A stretch of DNA of 64,000 bases from Oxyruncus cristatus (lineage: Eukaryota; Chordata; Aves; Passeriformes; Cotingidae): the NCBI GenBank assembly GCA_013399855.1, contig VXAY01002880.1, positions 124,001 to 188,000 on the forward strand. The letters run 5' to 3'. Under the pieces are notes generated by a model, which worked only from the letters and a program-made list of their open reading frames with translations, did not search any database and had not been told where the DNA came from. Made by a program: the position numbers and the translations under genes. Numbering within the stretch: the stretch's first letter is position 1; each line of letters starts with the position of its first letter. Below, one piece after another: positions 1 to 12,000 of the stretch.

Positions 1-959
1 ACCCAAGATGGGAGAACACGGAAGAGGAAGTTACAGCAAAGCAAGCAACGTGCTCTCATGTCCATCTCTGTGAAGTCTTGGGGACTATTTACATCAAATT
101 ATCAGATTTCCTTAATCTAATGCTTAATTAAGCCTCTGGAATCTCTGTTGCAAACACATAATAATTCACAAAGCAGGCCTCATGGGGACATGAACGGTGC
201 CCAACTTGCCTGTGTAAGTGTCAGCATGTATCACCCTCTTGAGTGCTGCAAATGCTCCTTGTACACTGGCCCATTAATTATACTCCTCCCTTGTGGATCG
301 CTCGTAACTCCCTTCCCAAAAGCTGCAGAGTGATGCATGGCAGTACCAGGCTTCACTGAACTCCTTCTGCTCGGGGCTACACAGGGAAATACCACACTTG
401 TTTTGCTGAAGGGAAAAACGGGAGGCCAGTAAGGTTTAAATAGCCAGAGGTGGTGTTGAAAGCTTGGCTGGAGCCAGACAGACTGCACTGTTTCATCTGT
501 TGGGTAGTGTTGCCCTCCTCTGATCTATTCACAGATCTTAGGTTTTGGACATGGAGAATGGTTTGATGGTCAGAGTGCACACTGAGACTGCATGACTGTC
601 AGCTGGGTTAAATGAACCCTCCTGGACGTCTGTTAAATGCCAGAAAGACTGATACTGTCCTGGCATTGCAGCAATGAGATGTTCCAGGTTTCTAGCTGAT
701 CGCATTGGGTTAAAGATTACGTCACATCTGTGAATGCAGCGTGAGGTGGCAGAGGGTGTGGTGTGTGCATCTGCAGACCTTTAATGAGCCTGGCTGAGTG
801 CTTAGCTTGGAGCTGTACTCAGGTTTTCTCAGGCTAACTCTGTTTCACTGTAAAACTAACCGATAGAGTATCTCCTCCAGCTCAGGCTGTACCTGACAGC
901 TCAGCTGGGATGGGCTATTTTCTTATATCTTTGCTACAGTAAAACTCTCACACGTTGGA
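1..959. other. No gene seen; probable SYBU downstream flank
   Basis: Unique-looking sequence with scattered stops in all frames. No repeat signature or splice-consistent coding block was recognised. In human, the next gene on this side is EBAG9 in convergent orientation; nothing here matches a gene end that I can identify. Confidence 0.4.
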
Positions 960-973
960 CATTTCTATCATGC

Positions 974-979
974 TTTACT
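974..979 (-). terminator. Possible distal polyadenylation signal AGTAAA
   Basis: The minus strand reads CAGTAAAGCATG at the end of an AT-rich stretch, followed about 25-40 nt later by a GT-rich segment. AGTAAA is a known weaker variant. Position and flanks are suggestive only. Confidence 0.3.
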
Positions 980-1760
980 GAATTTGTGTTTATAAAGGTA
1001 ATTTACAATTAAGCAATTAAATAAACAATAAGTTAAAACACAATACATTTATACATAGTATTTCAAAGGGCTCAAAAGACTATCCGGTTCCAATACATTA
1101 AGACTTTAAAACAACATTAAGAGTTAAAGTGTATCCACGCCTATACTTATCATTGTAACAAGTGTAAAGACTCCCAACAGTATACATTTTTGGTTACAGT
1201 CCCTTTATACGCACAAGACCAGTGAAATGCTCAAGCAATTGCACGATTGAGAAGAGCACTACACGAGACAGGCACAAACGATGTGCTGGAAGCTGCCTGG
1301 GGAATGCGGGTTTTACCTCTAAAAGGAATTGACACTTGAGACAACAAATGGAAAGCGCTAGCATGCTTTCTGGAGCACAGGTGTGATACCCTAAGGGGAG
1401 TGAGTCTCCATGTCAGTTACTAACACTGTAGTTTCACAGATGTTTCAGGTTAGTGCTGTCTAGAGAAGTACCCCACCTTTCTCTGGCCATTTGTCCCCGT
1501 GCACATCTCATGCCACCCTTGAGCCAGTGCAAAGCGTTTGTGCATTCGCTGAGTGAACCATCCAGGGAAGGTGACTGAGCTTACTGCTAACTCCAATCGG
1601 ACATAAAAGAGCACTAGCTGTAGTTCCTGATTTCCCTGGTCATGTTCACTGTGCAGATGCACTGGCACAAGAAAGACACTAGCACAGGGGAGGGATCCAT
1701 GTCTGGGGGCAGGAGGAGTGTTTCTGTAAGCAGCAGTACTGTTAAAAACATCTTCAGGTT

Positions 1761-1766
1761 TTTATT
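1761..1766 (-). terminator. Proximal polyadenylation signal AATAAA
   Basis: The minus strand reads AATAAA about 160 nt past the SYBU stop, with a T-rich stretch downstream. Its use would give a short 3'UTR of about 180 nt. Confidence 0.45.
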
Positions 1767-1926
1767 TTGAAACAAGGAACATGTTTTTGAAGTGATTTAT
1801 AGTGCAAATCAAATAGTCAAAAGCAAAATGATGGACTCTGCCAGAATATACAGTAACTTTTTATAATCTATTTCATCCCTCTTTCTCTCTGCCATAGCCA
1901 GTTGGTGCCCAGGGACAGACTAGACT

Positions 1927-3028
1927 TTAGGTTTTGATATTGAAGGGTGTTCGGCGTAAAGAGTGCAGGGCCACCAGGCAGCAACCACGAAGCAATGCTC
2001 CAATATTGTAAATAGGATCAGTTCCTCCTCGCTGAGTACTCAAAGCCCATACAATAGTTGGTACAACAGGGGCTGCTACAGCCAGAAGATCTCCAAGGAG
2101 ACTGCTGCTCCAGTATCTCCTCTTTATTCCTGTATTGACATACTCAAAGCCTTCATCATCATGAGGTTCTGTAAAATCAAGTTCTTTCATGAAACGATTT
2201 TCATTAACTCCGTGCTCCACCTTTCTGCATGGAGACTCCATAGGAGACAAAAGGATGGCAGAATTGGGATCACTTGGAGTTAAGTCCACTATGATACCAG
2301 AATCACTAAAGCTTTCAAGAGAAAATTCGCCCAATTCCTTCAGTGAAGAAGGTGGGCTTAGAGGGCAGGTATCTTGAGCTCTGAAGATGTTTTGAATGAG
2401 CTGCTCCACGTCTAGGCTATATGGCACCACGTCAGTCTGGATGGCCTGCTCCACCATCATGTTGTTGCTTTTCTCTTCCTCCTGGCAATAAGTTAGTTTT
2501 CCATCCAGAACGATTTCAAGCATTTCTTTAGTTACAGCAGCACTGAAGGGAGCTGGATCACTCAACTCAGAGGTTGTGGTGGTCAAACTCTCTCCAGATG
2601 AGTCAGTCCCATTAGCTCTGTCCTCACTAAGAAGCAGCTCACTGTCTGCCACCTCCTCCAGAGCTTGTTCCTCTGTGATGAGGCTGTCTGGCACGGTGGC
2701 ACACAATGCTAACGGCTTCTCCTCTGAGTCGCACGTGTATTCCAGGCACTGCTCATCCCTCACAGAGTGGTTTTGAGCAATCTCCATGCTCCGCAGCAAA
2801 GATTCCAGTTTCTTGTTTTGAATGTTTATGTCTATGAAGTATTTCTGAATTTTTTTGTCTTTCTCAGCCAAGCTATTTTTCATGGTTTCAATAACCTGCT
2901 TGAGTTGTTTAATTTCACTTCTTGCTTCCTTTAAGGCAAGCTCTGCCTCCACACGATTGCACTCTTCCTCAATCCAGTCTTCCCTCATCCGTCCCAGCTG
3001 AGCTTTAAGCTCTTCTATTTCTGTTTCC
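1927..3028 (-). CDS. SYBU: SYBU terminal coding exon 6 (residues 302-668)
   Basis: The acceptor CTACAG ends at 3029; the first base completes Arg302, followed by ETEIEELKAQLGRM. The exon then encodes the main coiled coil (about 303-385, with EIKQLKQVIETM and NIQNKKLESLLRSME), a poorly conserved acidic region (about 390-500), the AIQTDVVPYS motif, a Leu/Pro block around VDLTPSDPNSAILLSP, and the C-terminal part: YWSSSLLGDLLAVAAPVVPT, one hydrophobic helix (about 611-631), then GGTDPIYNIGALLRGCC and a basic tail ending NIKT. The hydrophobic segment fits a tail-anchor for vesicle or mitochondrial membranes, and two adjacent Cys near the membrane are possible acylation sites (inference). TAA stop at 1929-1927. 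Confidence 0.98.
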
Positions 3029-6000
3029 CTGTAGCAAAATAAAAATGTTGTAACACTTCTGCTGACTGATCAGTTGAAGTCATCATGAGGCTTCATCACA
3101 TGGGCATGGCTATGCTGCAGAGATGCTCCAAAAAGGAAGGAAATTCCTCCAGGTGCTATTTGCAGCCACCTCTGAGAGAGCCAAGACATGCTGGCTGATC
3201 GCTAATGGGTGTCACCGGCCTCACCACACAACCAACAGCCGTGTGGGCTGTGCCACATCTCAGACATTTTGAGGCACAGGTGGTGACCTCTAGGTCAGGT
3301 CTAACCAGTGCAGTGCTTAACATCTCACCTACTGCCTCACCCCAGAGGAAATGGGAAACAGCTGCCTGGACTCATCCACCATGCCTGCCAGCAGCTTTTC
3401 AGGTACAGCCAGAGCCAGTTGCTGGCCTCAGACAGCCAGGTGGGTCAGGGCTGCAGGCACCTGGATTGCTTTTCCCCAGCGTGGAGCCAGAGCCTGCTGC
3501 AAGCAAGTGGGGCATGTGGGCCCCTGTCTGAGTTGCAGCCCTCGTAGATGCTGAGGTGGACCATGGGGTCCTGGGGACTCTGTCTTGGGCCTCCATTGTA
3601 ACAGCCCTTTATACCCCCTTGGACTGTCTGTGCTGGAGAGCCAGTTCTCAGAGTGCAGTTTTAGTAAAAGAGGCAACATCTGTTGCTGTGTAATGCACAT
3701 TGTCACTTCTTCGTCAACATCCATACAAAAGGTTATTGTTAAAAATTCAGTATATAAGTGACAAAAACACAAGTGGGCATACTGATTTGGGTGTGAGCTT
3801 TTCTTTCACTGGGGAGCATTTTCTTTCACTGGGGAGCATTTGCAGTTGTATTTCACCAGGAGAGGCAGAACAGTACACTAAGGTAATATACACTGGCAGG
3901 TAAAAACTGTTCTATATACAAAAGGCCTCAGTGCTAAATCAGACTTGCAAAAAGTTATCCTTTAAAAATATTCAATTATGAAAGTTCCAAAAAGGGAAAA
4001 GAGACAGCCACATTTATAACTAAACTGCTTGGTATGAAACTTGAAATACCTGAAAACAACCTAATCATACTGATCACATTTCAAATTTCTTAATGGAAAC
4101 TTTATGTGGTAAAGAAATGAGTAAAAACATTCAGGATTCCCACCCCCAGGTGTTCCCAAATAAATCTTTCTGAAGTGAAGTTTACCTTTCTTTAAGTTTG
4201 CTCTCAGATTCCTTCAGCTTGGTTTTCAAATGCCGTACTGCCACTTCTTTCTGCTGCAAAGGAGTCAAATACTGCTCTGGATTTTGTGGTTTAATGCTGT
4301 GATTGTCACCACAAGAATTGTATCTCCCTGATCGCCTGAAAAAAACCCCAAACAGACCATCACATAACATCACTCCTACAGTTCTTAAGTCCTGGCAGAA
4401 AAAACCCCATCCCACTGACTGATAAATGCAAAGCTTGACTCATTTGGGGATTCTCAGTGTCCACACAAGTGACTCCTCTGGCAAATCAAACTACTTGAAT
4501 GAACAGCTGATTTGAGGCTATGGTGCAAAATGTACTATATATGTACTTGGCTTCAACGTCATTACGTCAAACAAGACTTTAAAATACGTAGCCATCCCTT
4601 CACCCAAAATGAGTGGTGTGCCCAAGAGCAGGCAGCCTGGCCCCTGGCAAGGGCACCCAGCTGCAGACACGGCCAGGAGAGGCAGCATAAAGGAGTTCAG
4701 CTCTGCACAGGAGTTAAGAAGCTGAGCACGCTGAAACCTACATTCATCCTATCTAGCTTTAGGTGTGTATCTGATGTGCTTGGCTGTTAAGTTGTCTGAG
4801 AGAAAGATTGAGGGAAACAGCAGCAGCATGGTGGCAATTTCTTCTCTGCAATATGTGTCACGTGCTCTGGCAGGTATCTGTGCTCTTTCCTGTACAGGAA
4901 ACTGCACTCCTTAGGGAGGCAGGCTGAATTTTCACCCGAGTGTATCATATTTCCTGTACCACCCCACCCAATTCTCTTCAAAGTGAAAGAACCCTACAGC
5001 AAAAGAACCAGTAAATTCTCATGAGAACTGATGACACAAAAACACATGCAGTAGCCTGCCTTGGAGTGAAAACCAACTGCAAAGGGCTTTGACTTACAGT
5101 AAACGTGAATTTTACAGTGCTGAAATATTAAAGCTTTTACTTGGTATGGAGCACGCTGTTGACTCCCAAGCCAGCAATAAGAGGAGTCACACCTATGCTG
5201 AGGAACAAGGTCACCTGCGCAACGACTCCTACAGCTGATCCCACACTGCGGTGCAGAGCGGGTAAGTCAGTGCGATGAACACCGGGAGGCTGAAATACAG
5301 ACTCACCTCATCACTGGGCTGCTGTCGCTTCCTTTGTATGAGCCTGAGTTGCTGCTGCTGGCTGAAGAAGCCCTGTAACTCTGATGGATGTTAGCAGGAT
5401 TCAGATGGGTTTTGCACAGTGTTGACGAAGGGTCCTTTCCATGGGAAGCAGGTGGGCTGGCTCCAGACTTGTAGGATAAGGATCCGTTATTCCGACCATA
5501 AGGGCCACGACTGGAAGAGAACCGAAATGGTGAAAGCATTATCCTCATCACAGAACCCATTATATGTCTCATTTTACACACAAAATTCTCTAAACACTAA
5601 ACCAGAGAAATAAGTGAGTAGCCGGAAGGAAATAAAGTCCTGATGCTATCAGACACTGCGTGTTCTTTCACTGACTGGGCGGGTCTCAGTCTGAATTACG
5701 TGATCTAGGGAGACCTCAGCCATTGCCACATTTCTCTGTGGACAGCACAGTTCCCAGTGACACTGTCAGATCGTCCATGTTCCCTGAATCTCCTTTAAGT
5801 AGTGAGAGGCCTGTGGTCTGGACTAATACCAAAAGAACCACACTTCAGCTTTCCCTGGCCAGGCCTGTGGAGTGGTGCCTGCATGCGGAGGATTGCTGTA
5901 AGGTTGCTTTCATGCTCCTCGGCAAGCAGCCCGAGGGATCACAGCGTGCAGTGGAAACAGATTTTGTTTGGGCCACTGTTCTTTTCTGCCTTTGGCATTC

Positions 6001-9000
6001 TGGGTGCTTCATCTGTCATGGTCAGCTATTCATTTGCTTAGACATAGTTTGAACCCCAGAGAGAGCAGGCTGAAACAGTATTAAAATAGACAATAGGAAA
6101 CACAGCCTTTTCTTTCTTTCACAGAGTTTTTCTCATACATATCTACTTTTCTTTTCCCACTCTTTATTAAATAATCTACCAACTGTGTGTGCTTGAAATG
6201 AATTGTTATCCTCACTGCCTGACAGCTGCCCAAGGGCTGGAGCACTCTGAGTACAGCTTCCCAGGATGCATTACTCTCCTGCTTACTTGATTTGTCATCC
6301 TGCACTACTACACTGTTTCCTTCATTCTCCATGGAAGTTGTTCTTCTAAATGGTAATTAAAGGGCAGGTTAAAAAAAACAAAAAACAAAAAACAAAACCA
6401 ACAACAAAACCCCCAAACCCAAAAACCCAGAATCCATTCAGCAAAACTTGAACATAAAAATTTAAATACCCCAGAACTATGAAGCAACATCTCTTCTTTA
6501 AATTGTTTCACTTGGTTTCCTTCCTTCTCTGCAAATGGAACAGTTTATAAGGAACAGATGGTTGAGTGGCTGCTGTGAACCTTCATCACACTGCTGCGGT
6601 TTGGGTGATTTTATAATTATTTTACTATGAAGTGCAGGACTGTGGTTTGTGACAACATTAAAATGTTTCATAGCGAGTTAGGTTAAACAGTTAAAAAAGA
6701 ACACATTGCAAAGGAGATATCTCTACTTCATACAGTGTATCATCAGCTTTGGTCTGCAGCAGAACTTGCACAGACTGCTTAACACAGCAATGCATCTGAA
6801 GGAGCCTTTTTACAGAGGACTTCTGTCCAATGAAGTAGGTCAGTATGCTCTAATTTAAAGTTATATTAAAATGCACAGTAGTATATGAAATGATACATAA
6901 TCTTACTGAAAGTAAGGTGATTAATCTTATTGAGAGTAAGTGATTTTAGGGCTTCAGATTACACTTAGTACCATTTCTTTCCCACAGGCGGTAACTTTAC
7001 TTTTTAGATGTAATCTAGAGAGAGCTTAAGTAATGTTTATTTTTCTAGCAATCTCATGATACAGATAGGAAACCACTCATTAGGCATCTTTCTGACAAGC
7101 TCTGTATGTTGGGGCACACTGCAACCTTGAAGACGTCTGTGTGACTCAAGCATACGGGTATCCCGCTGCCGGTCCCAGCCTGCCTGCCAGCTCTTTCACA
7201 AAGGCCAGGAAACCAGTCCTGTCAATTTGAACTCTTTCCTCCTACTTCACAAAATGTAACCAGCAGGGATTGCGTGGGCAGAACACAATGTGTGCTGCTC
7301 TATCCCAATGCCCCAGTATTTGCAAGCTGTCCAAATTTGCAATTCACACACGACAGGGAGAAATCTTACAGAAATGTTTCATGAAAGGTTCATTTAGAAA
7401 CATGATTTTTTAAAAAAAATTGCATATAGCTGTAGTTATCTAAAGGTTGGGCAAGGATATTTCAGACCCCTTCCCCCCCCAAAACAACAACCCAACAAAA
7501 AAACATCAAAGACAATATTGCCTACTTCTTCCTAGAAAAAATGAGATCATGATCTGGAAGGGTGCATGCCAAGCTGATAATTTATGACAGAGATAAAACA
7601 AAGTGCTAAGACCAAAAGGTTTAGGTTAACTGGCTACAAGTACTGCTGTTAACTAAAATACATCCAGTTGCTCTCTCCTCCACTCCAGCCAATGCCTTTT
7701 CTGCCTTACCTCGTTGTATCTCCCATACTTGTTATGAATAAACAAAAAAACCCCAACAATTGGTTGATCTGGCATATGGACAATTTTTGTGCACAAAAAA
7801 CCAGAATTCTCTTTTCTTTCTTTCTTATTTCACAGTTCTCATCAGTGTGCTACCCAAGAGACTAGTCCTACCCCGATTGTTTTAAAATGCAAGACCTTAC
7901 ACAGTAGTCTATCTTCGTACTGTAAATATTCAGGAAAAATTGCTTTGCTTACTTGCGAGAAAAAGAAGATCTTTTGCTTCCAGCAGCAGACATATGGACT
8001 TCAGGTGCTGAAATACTGCCCGTGCTGCTCGAAGAGCTAAAATCAGCTTCACTGCCTGGAAAGGAAAAGGGAAGAGTGAAAACATGATGGAAATTTTAAC
8101 TCAGATTGTTTTCAAAACAACAGTGAATCACAAGCATCCTTCCTTTGTCTGTTCTGGGTGAATTTCAGAAGTTGCACGGATTTTCAAACATCCCTGAGGA
8201 CAAGCACTGGATTTGTTCCAGATTTTCAGTATTTCTTCAAAACTGACACTTCAACAAGAGAAGAAAAAACATTTGGACACAAAACCCTCATGCTACAGAA
8301 GCCATTTTAGGACTCGGATAGGAACACTTGTTGTGACAACCTGTTTGTTTTCTCGCAGCCATCAATAGATGAATGAGGCTGTTCGCGTGGCTCCTTCAGG
8401 AGCACAGTGATTAGGAACACACGATTGTAACTGGCTATTTCTCATTCTCTAAACCATACAGAAGCACTGCTTCCTGCTTCTATTTTGGTTTCTGAGATGA
8501 CATACACGTACATGTATGTAGGTATAAATGTGCATAGGCTAACAGGATATTCATATATGTATGTAAACACATATGCAGGTTTCATGTAGTGCAGAAGTAT
8601 AGTGAGGCAGTTCTAATAACCTTAAAACAATCCAAAATCACATGTAGCTCCCAAGTATTTCTCAGTTACTAAGTCATCTGCTGACTGATTTTCTATGCAT
8701 CACAGTTTTTATTTCCCAAGCTCTGGCGTATACAAGGAAAACTGCTCTCATTTTGCTAAGGTCAATAGTAGGTAGATGTACTAAGAAAGTCTTATTCTCT
8801 GGAAAAAAACCCCAACACCCCAAAGTTAGAATTTGTTTTCCAGTCTGTCACTCAAATAGCAAATGTGCTAAGCCATACCCAGTCTCTTGCTGTAGAGCCA
8901 CAAGAGTGAATGGTGACTTCATCTGAGGAGATGGAATTAACTTTCCAACATCCTTTAAGCAGCTGATCAGGGGGAGCATCTCTCACCTGCGAATTTCTGT

Positions 9001-12000
9001 GTGCTGTCCCATGCACAGACATCCCCAGACAGCAGCTGCAAACCTACCATTTTTGCTATCTTTTCCATACAGGGGAGATATAGCTGCAGCTACCATCATC
9101 CCCACTGTGGCAGACAGTCAAGTGCTCAATCTCTCTTAAATTCTTTGCAGAGCTGATGGTGATTGTCGCATCTTGCACCCCAGAATACCTGGGCCTGGGA
9201 AAAGGCCTTCAGAGCCTGGCTTCACAGCCTTAAAGAGGCTGAGATAGTCAGCAACCACGCTTATCATCTGGCAACACTTAGCAACTGACCCTAGGGTCAG
9301 GCATGTTTAGATTTAACCCAATATTTTCCCTACCTCATTAGGTCCAAGACCAGCACCCCTACCTCTGTGCCTCTGCATCAGCCCAGCCCAGAATATTCCT
9401 CAGGCCAATTTCACACTGCCCAGATGCAAAGCTTAGCTCTTCAAGAGACCCAGCTGGGGACCCAGCTCTACCACCTCTAACCAGCTCTGTACCAGCACAA
9501 CACCTCCAATAACCAGACCAAAATCATCACAGCTGTTACCAGACCAGAGCTGAGTACAAATCTGGAAGGGGAGGGAGAGCAGAAAAGCCACTTGGTTTCA
9601 CAGGGTATTTATATCATGTCTACAGATGTAGATGTCAGTGACCTTCTCTTTGGGAAAGCAAAATGATCATGATGTCCAAAGCTGCAACAGAGTTTTCCTG
9701 ATAAACAAAACATTCCCATCTACAAGACTAAAGTACACTCCAAATAATCTCTCAGTACCACGCTACACCCAAAACTACTCTTCCAAACAAGGCCTGAGCA
9801 GGTAAACATGTCACATGGATGTCATACCTCTGGAGTTCAGGTTCCCAAAACATTCCTGTGCTTGTAAGACACCAGCAGCTTTCCCAAAGCAAGTCCTGGC
9901 TGCAGCACAGAGAGCAGGAGCCCCAGCCAAGGCTCATCTCTGGGTAAGGAGATCACATCATAATCAGATCTCGCTATCGAAAGCATTTCAACGTAGCAAG
10001 GCTTAACAGTTGCCACTCCCTGACCTGCCTGGCTTGGAGCACCACGAGCTGCAGAACTTGGCACTGCTGATAAGAGCCACCGGAGCCTGAAAACGCAACC
10101 ACATCAACAGCAGAGCTTTCGGAAAGATTGAGCCACACCTGAGTCCAGGAACTGTGTCTGCAAAGCACAAATTAACCTTTCTGACCCCAGTTCTAATAAC
10201 AGCTACACACAAGCTTAACACTTAGCACAGGAGACTACTTATGTTTAAAATTAGGCATGTGGCTATTTATAGGATCTTTGAGAACATTTTATAAGTTAAA
10301 GGGGTCACTGCTAGTAATGGTTCGAAGTGTGTAAGTGATGCTCAAGCCAATTTTGTGTGTAGCAGTGCTTGACAGCAATGCTATTAGGAGTCTTTAAAAA
10401 AAATTTTCTCCCATTTGGCAGACGTCTCTAAGCAAAATAACATGGGATCAAGTAACATGGGACCTATCCATAAATATCAATTTCAACATATTCTCCTGGG
10501 TAAGTGTGACTTCTGTCTTACAAATTTTTTTACAAAAAGGTGAAACTCCTTGTCTAGCAGCAATGTGAGCAGGAACATGTGAGCTGAACATGACCTCTCA
10601 TTCTCCTAATGCCATTCTCCAGGCTGAGAGCTCCCTAAAGACGTCTGTTGACTATATTTGTTACTGACAATATGATTGCAAAAGCCCAGAACAGCCCACT
10701 AATTCAGCGTTAGCCATGAAGGAGACTGACATTTCTCAAAACCACATTGCATTTTCCTAACTGGCCATAACACTTGTTTAGCTCCGACTGGAGACTTTCC
10801 GGCTAAGGTCTTACTAACCCTTTCCTGCAAAAGATGCTGCACGTTGAGTCATCAGCTTCGGCGGTATCTCCTTCGGAATTCATTCGTACATACTCCTCTG
10901 CGCTGCAGGCATCACTGTCGCGGCGCACAGAGCCTGCCGGCAGCCGAGCCAGACCGGGACGCGATGCTGGGAAGCCCCTCGCTCCGGCCTCCCCCGCCTG
11001 GCAGCGGGCTCCGAGCAGCAGCACGCCCACGCCACGGCAGCGGAGCTGTGCACTGAGCTGTGCAATGGGAGGGACAACACAAGGATGGCCAACAAAGTAC
11101 CGTCACATTTTCCAGGATTGCTCCTTGCCGGGAATGGGTATCTGAGAAGCAGGAGTGAAATCCTGTGGTGTCTAGTGCTGTCCCTGCACTTTATTGCCCG
11201 ATGGGCTGTGGTCCCGAGCTAAGAGTGCGCTGCCGGCAGCATCACGCCTTGTGCTGCCTTTTCGTCTCGTCCTGTCCTGACAGCACCGCGACAGTCACAG
11301 AGCTCAGCTGACACGGAGGGACGAGATGGGAGCTGTGACAAGGAGTGCGGGCAGCGCGGGCCGGCACAGCCCAGCCAGAGGCAGGGAGGGCGATGATGGT
11401 CCTGCAGACTCGTGTGCTCATCTGCGACCACAGCTCAGAAAGCTAACGCTGTCCTGCCGCAGCATGGGAACCCCCTAGGAAACCTCCTACGAATGTCTCC
11501 AGGGCAAATTTCCCCCCTTGCATGTGATGCAATTACAGATGTCGGGGCAGGATCGAGGAGACGGAGAAAGCTGCTTGTGCAAGGGCCAGTACGCCTCCAG
11601 CTGGCACTGCCGCGTGTTTATCCCACTGGTGCAGCGCAGCCACCACGCCTACATTTTGGGTGTAGAAAAGCCCCACCTTTAACTCTACCCTCTGCACTGC
11701 CTCAGCCGTAGAGCAAGGACGACACAGTACAGTGACTGTATCACACACTGCATTCACAGCTCTTACAGGTAGAATAGATTAGGTATATCAGGCTTACCAG
11801 GTCAGTATGCAAGCACAAAAATACCACATCAAATATGTATGTATGTATATGGACAGAGAATACCTGTATACCCTTCTTACACAAGATCACACAAGAACCT
11901 CACATGCACTCCTGGAGTGTGGCATCCCAGTCTTCTATTTCTAGCCATTACGGAAGCTTGGATACTTTGTTGTATGATCTTCTGGCCACAAAATCTTAAA

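Larger units (their letters stand above)
960..1926 (-). other. SYBU: SYBU 3' untranslated region (extent inferred)
   Basis: Sequence directly downstream of the TAA. The right end is certain; the left end is inferred from possible polyadenylation signals at 1761-1766 (canonical) and 974-979 (variant). The stretch 980-1230 is AT-rich in the way distal vertebrate 3'UTRs often are. No convincing coding frame is present on either strand. Confidence 0.5.
5511..7952 (-). other. SYBU: SYBU intron 3
   Basis: 2442-bp GT-AG intron. It contains two A/C-rich low-complexity tracts (6371-6428 and 7466-7505) and otherwise AT-rich unique sequence. No gene recognised. Confidence 0.88.

Noticed and set aside
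1963..2776. Plus-strand ORFs of 62-106 codons opposite the last exon
   Set aside because: Shadows of the SYBU coding strand, with no homology that I recognise.
10803..11030. In-frame alternative N-terminus of SYBU from the intronic CpG island
   Set aside because: Splicing from the GTTAGT donor to exon 3 gives phase mismatch and a TGA almost at once; the GTAAGA donor gives a different frame of exon 3.
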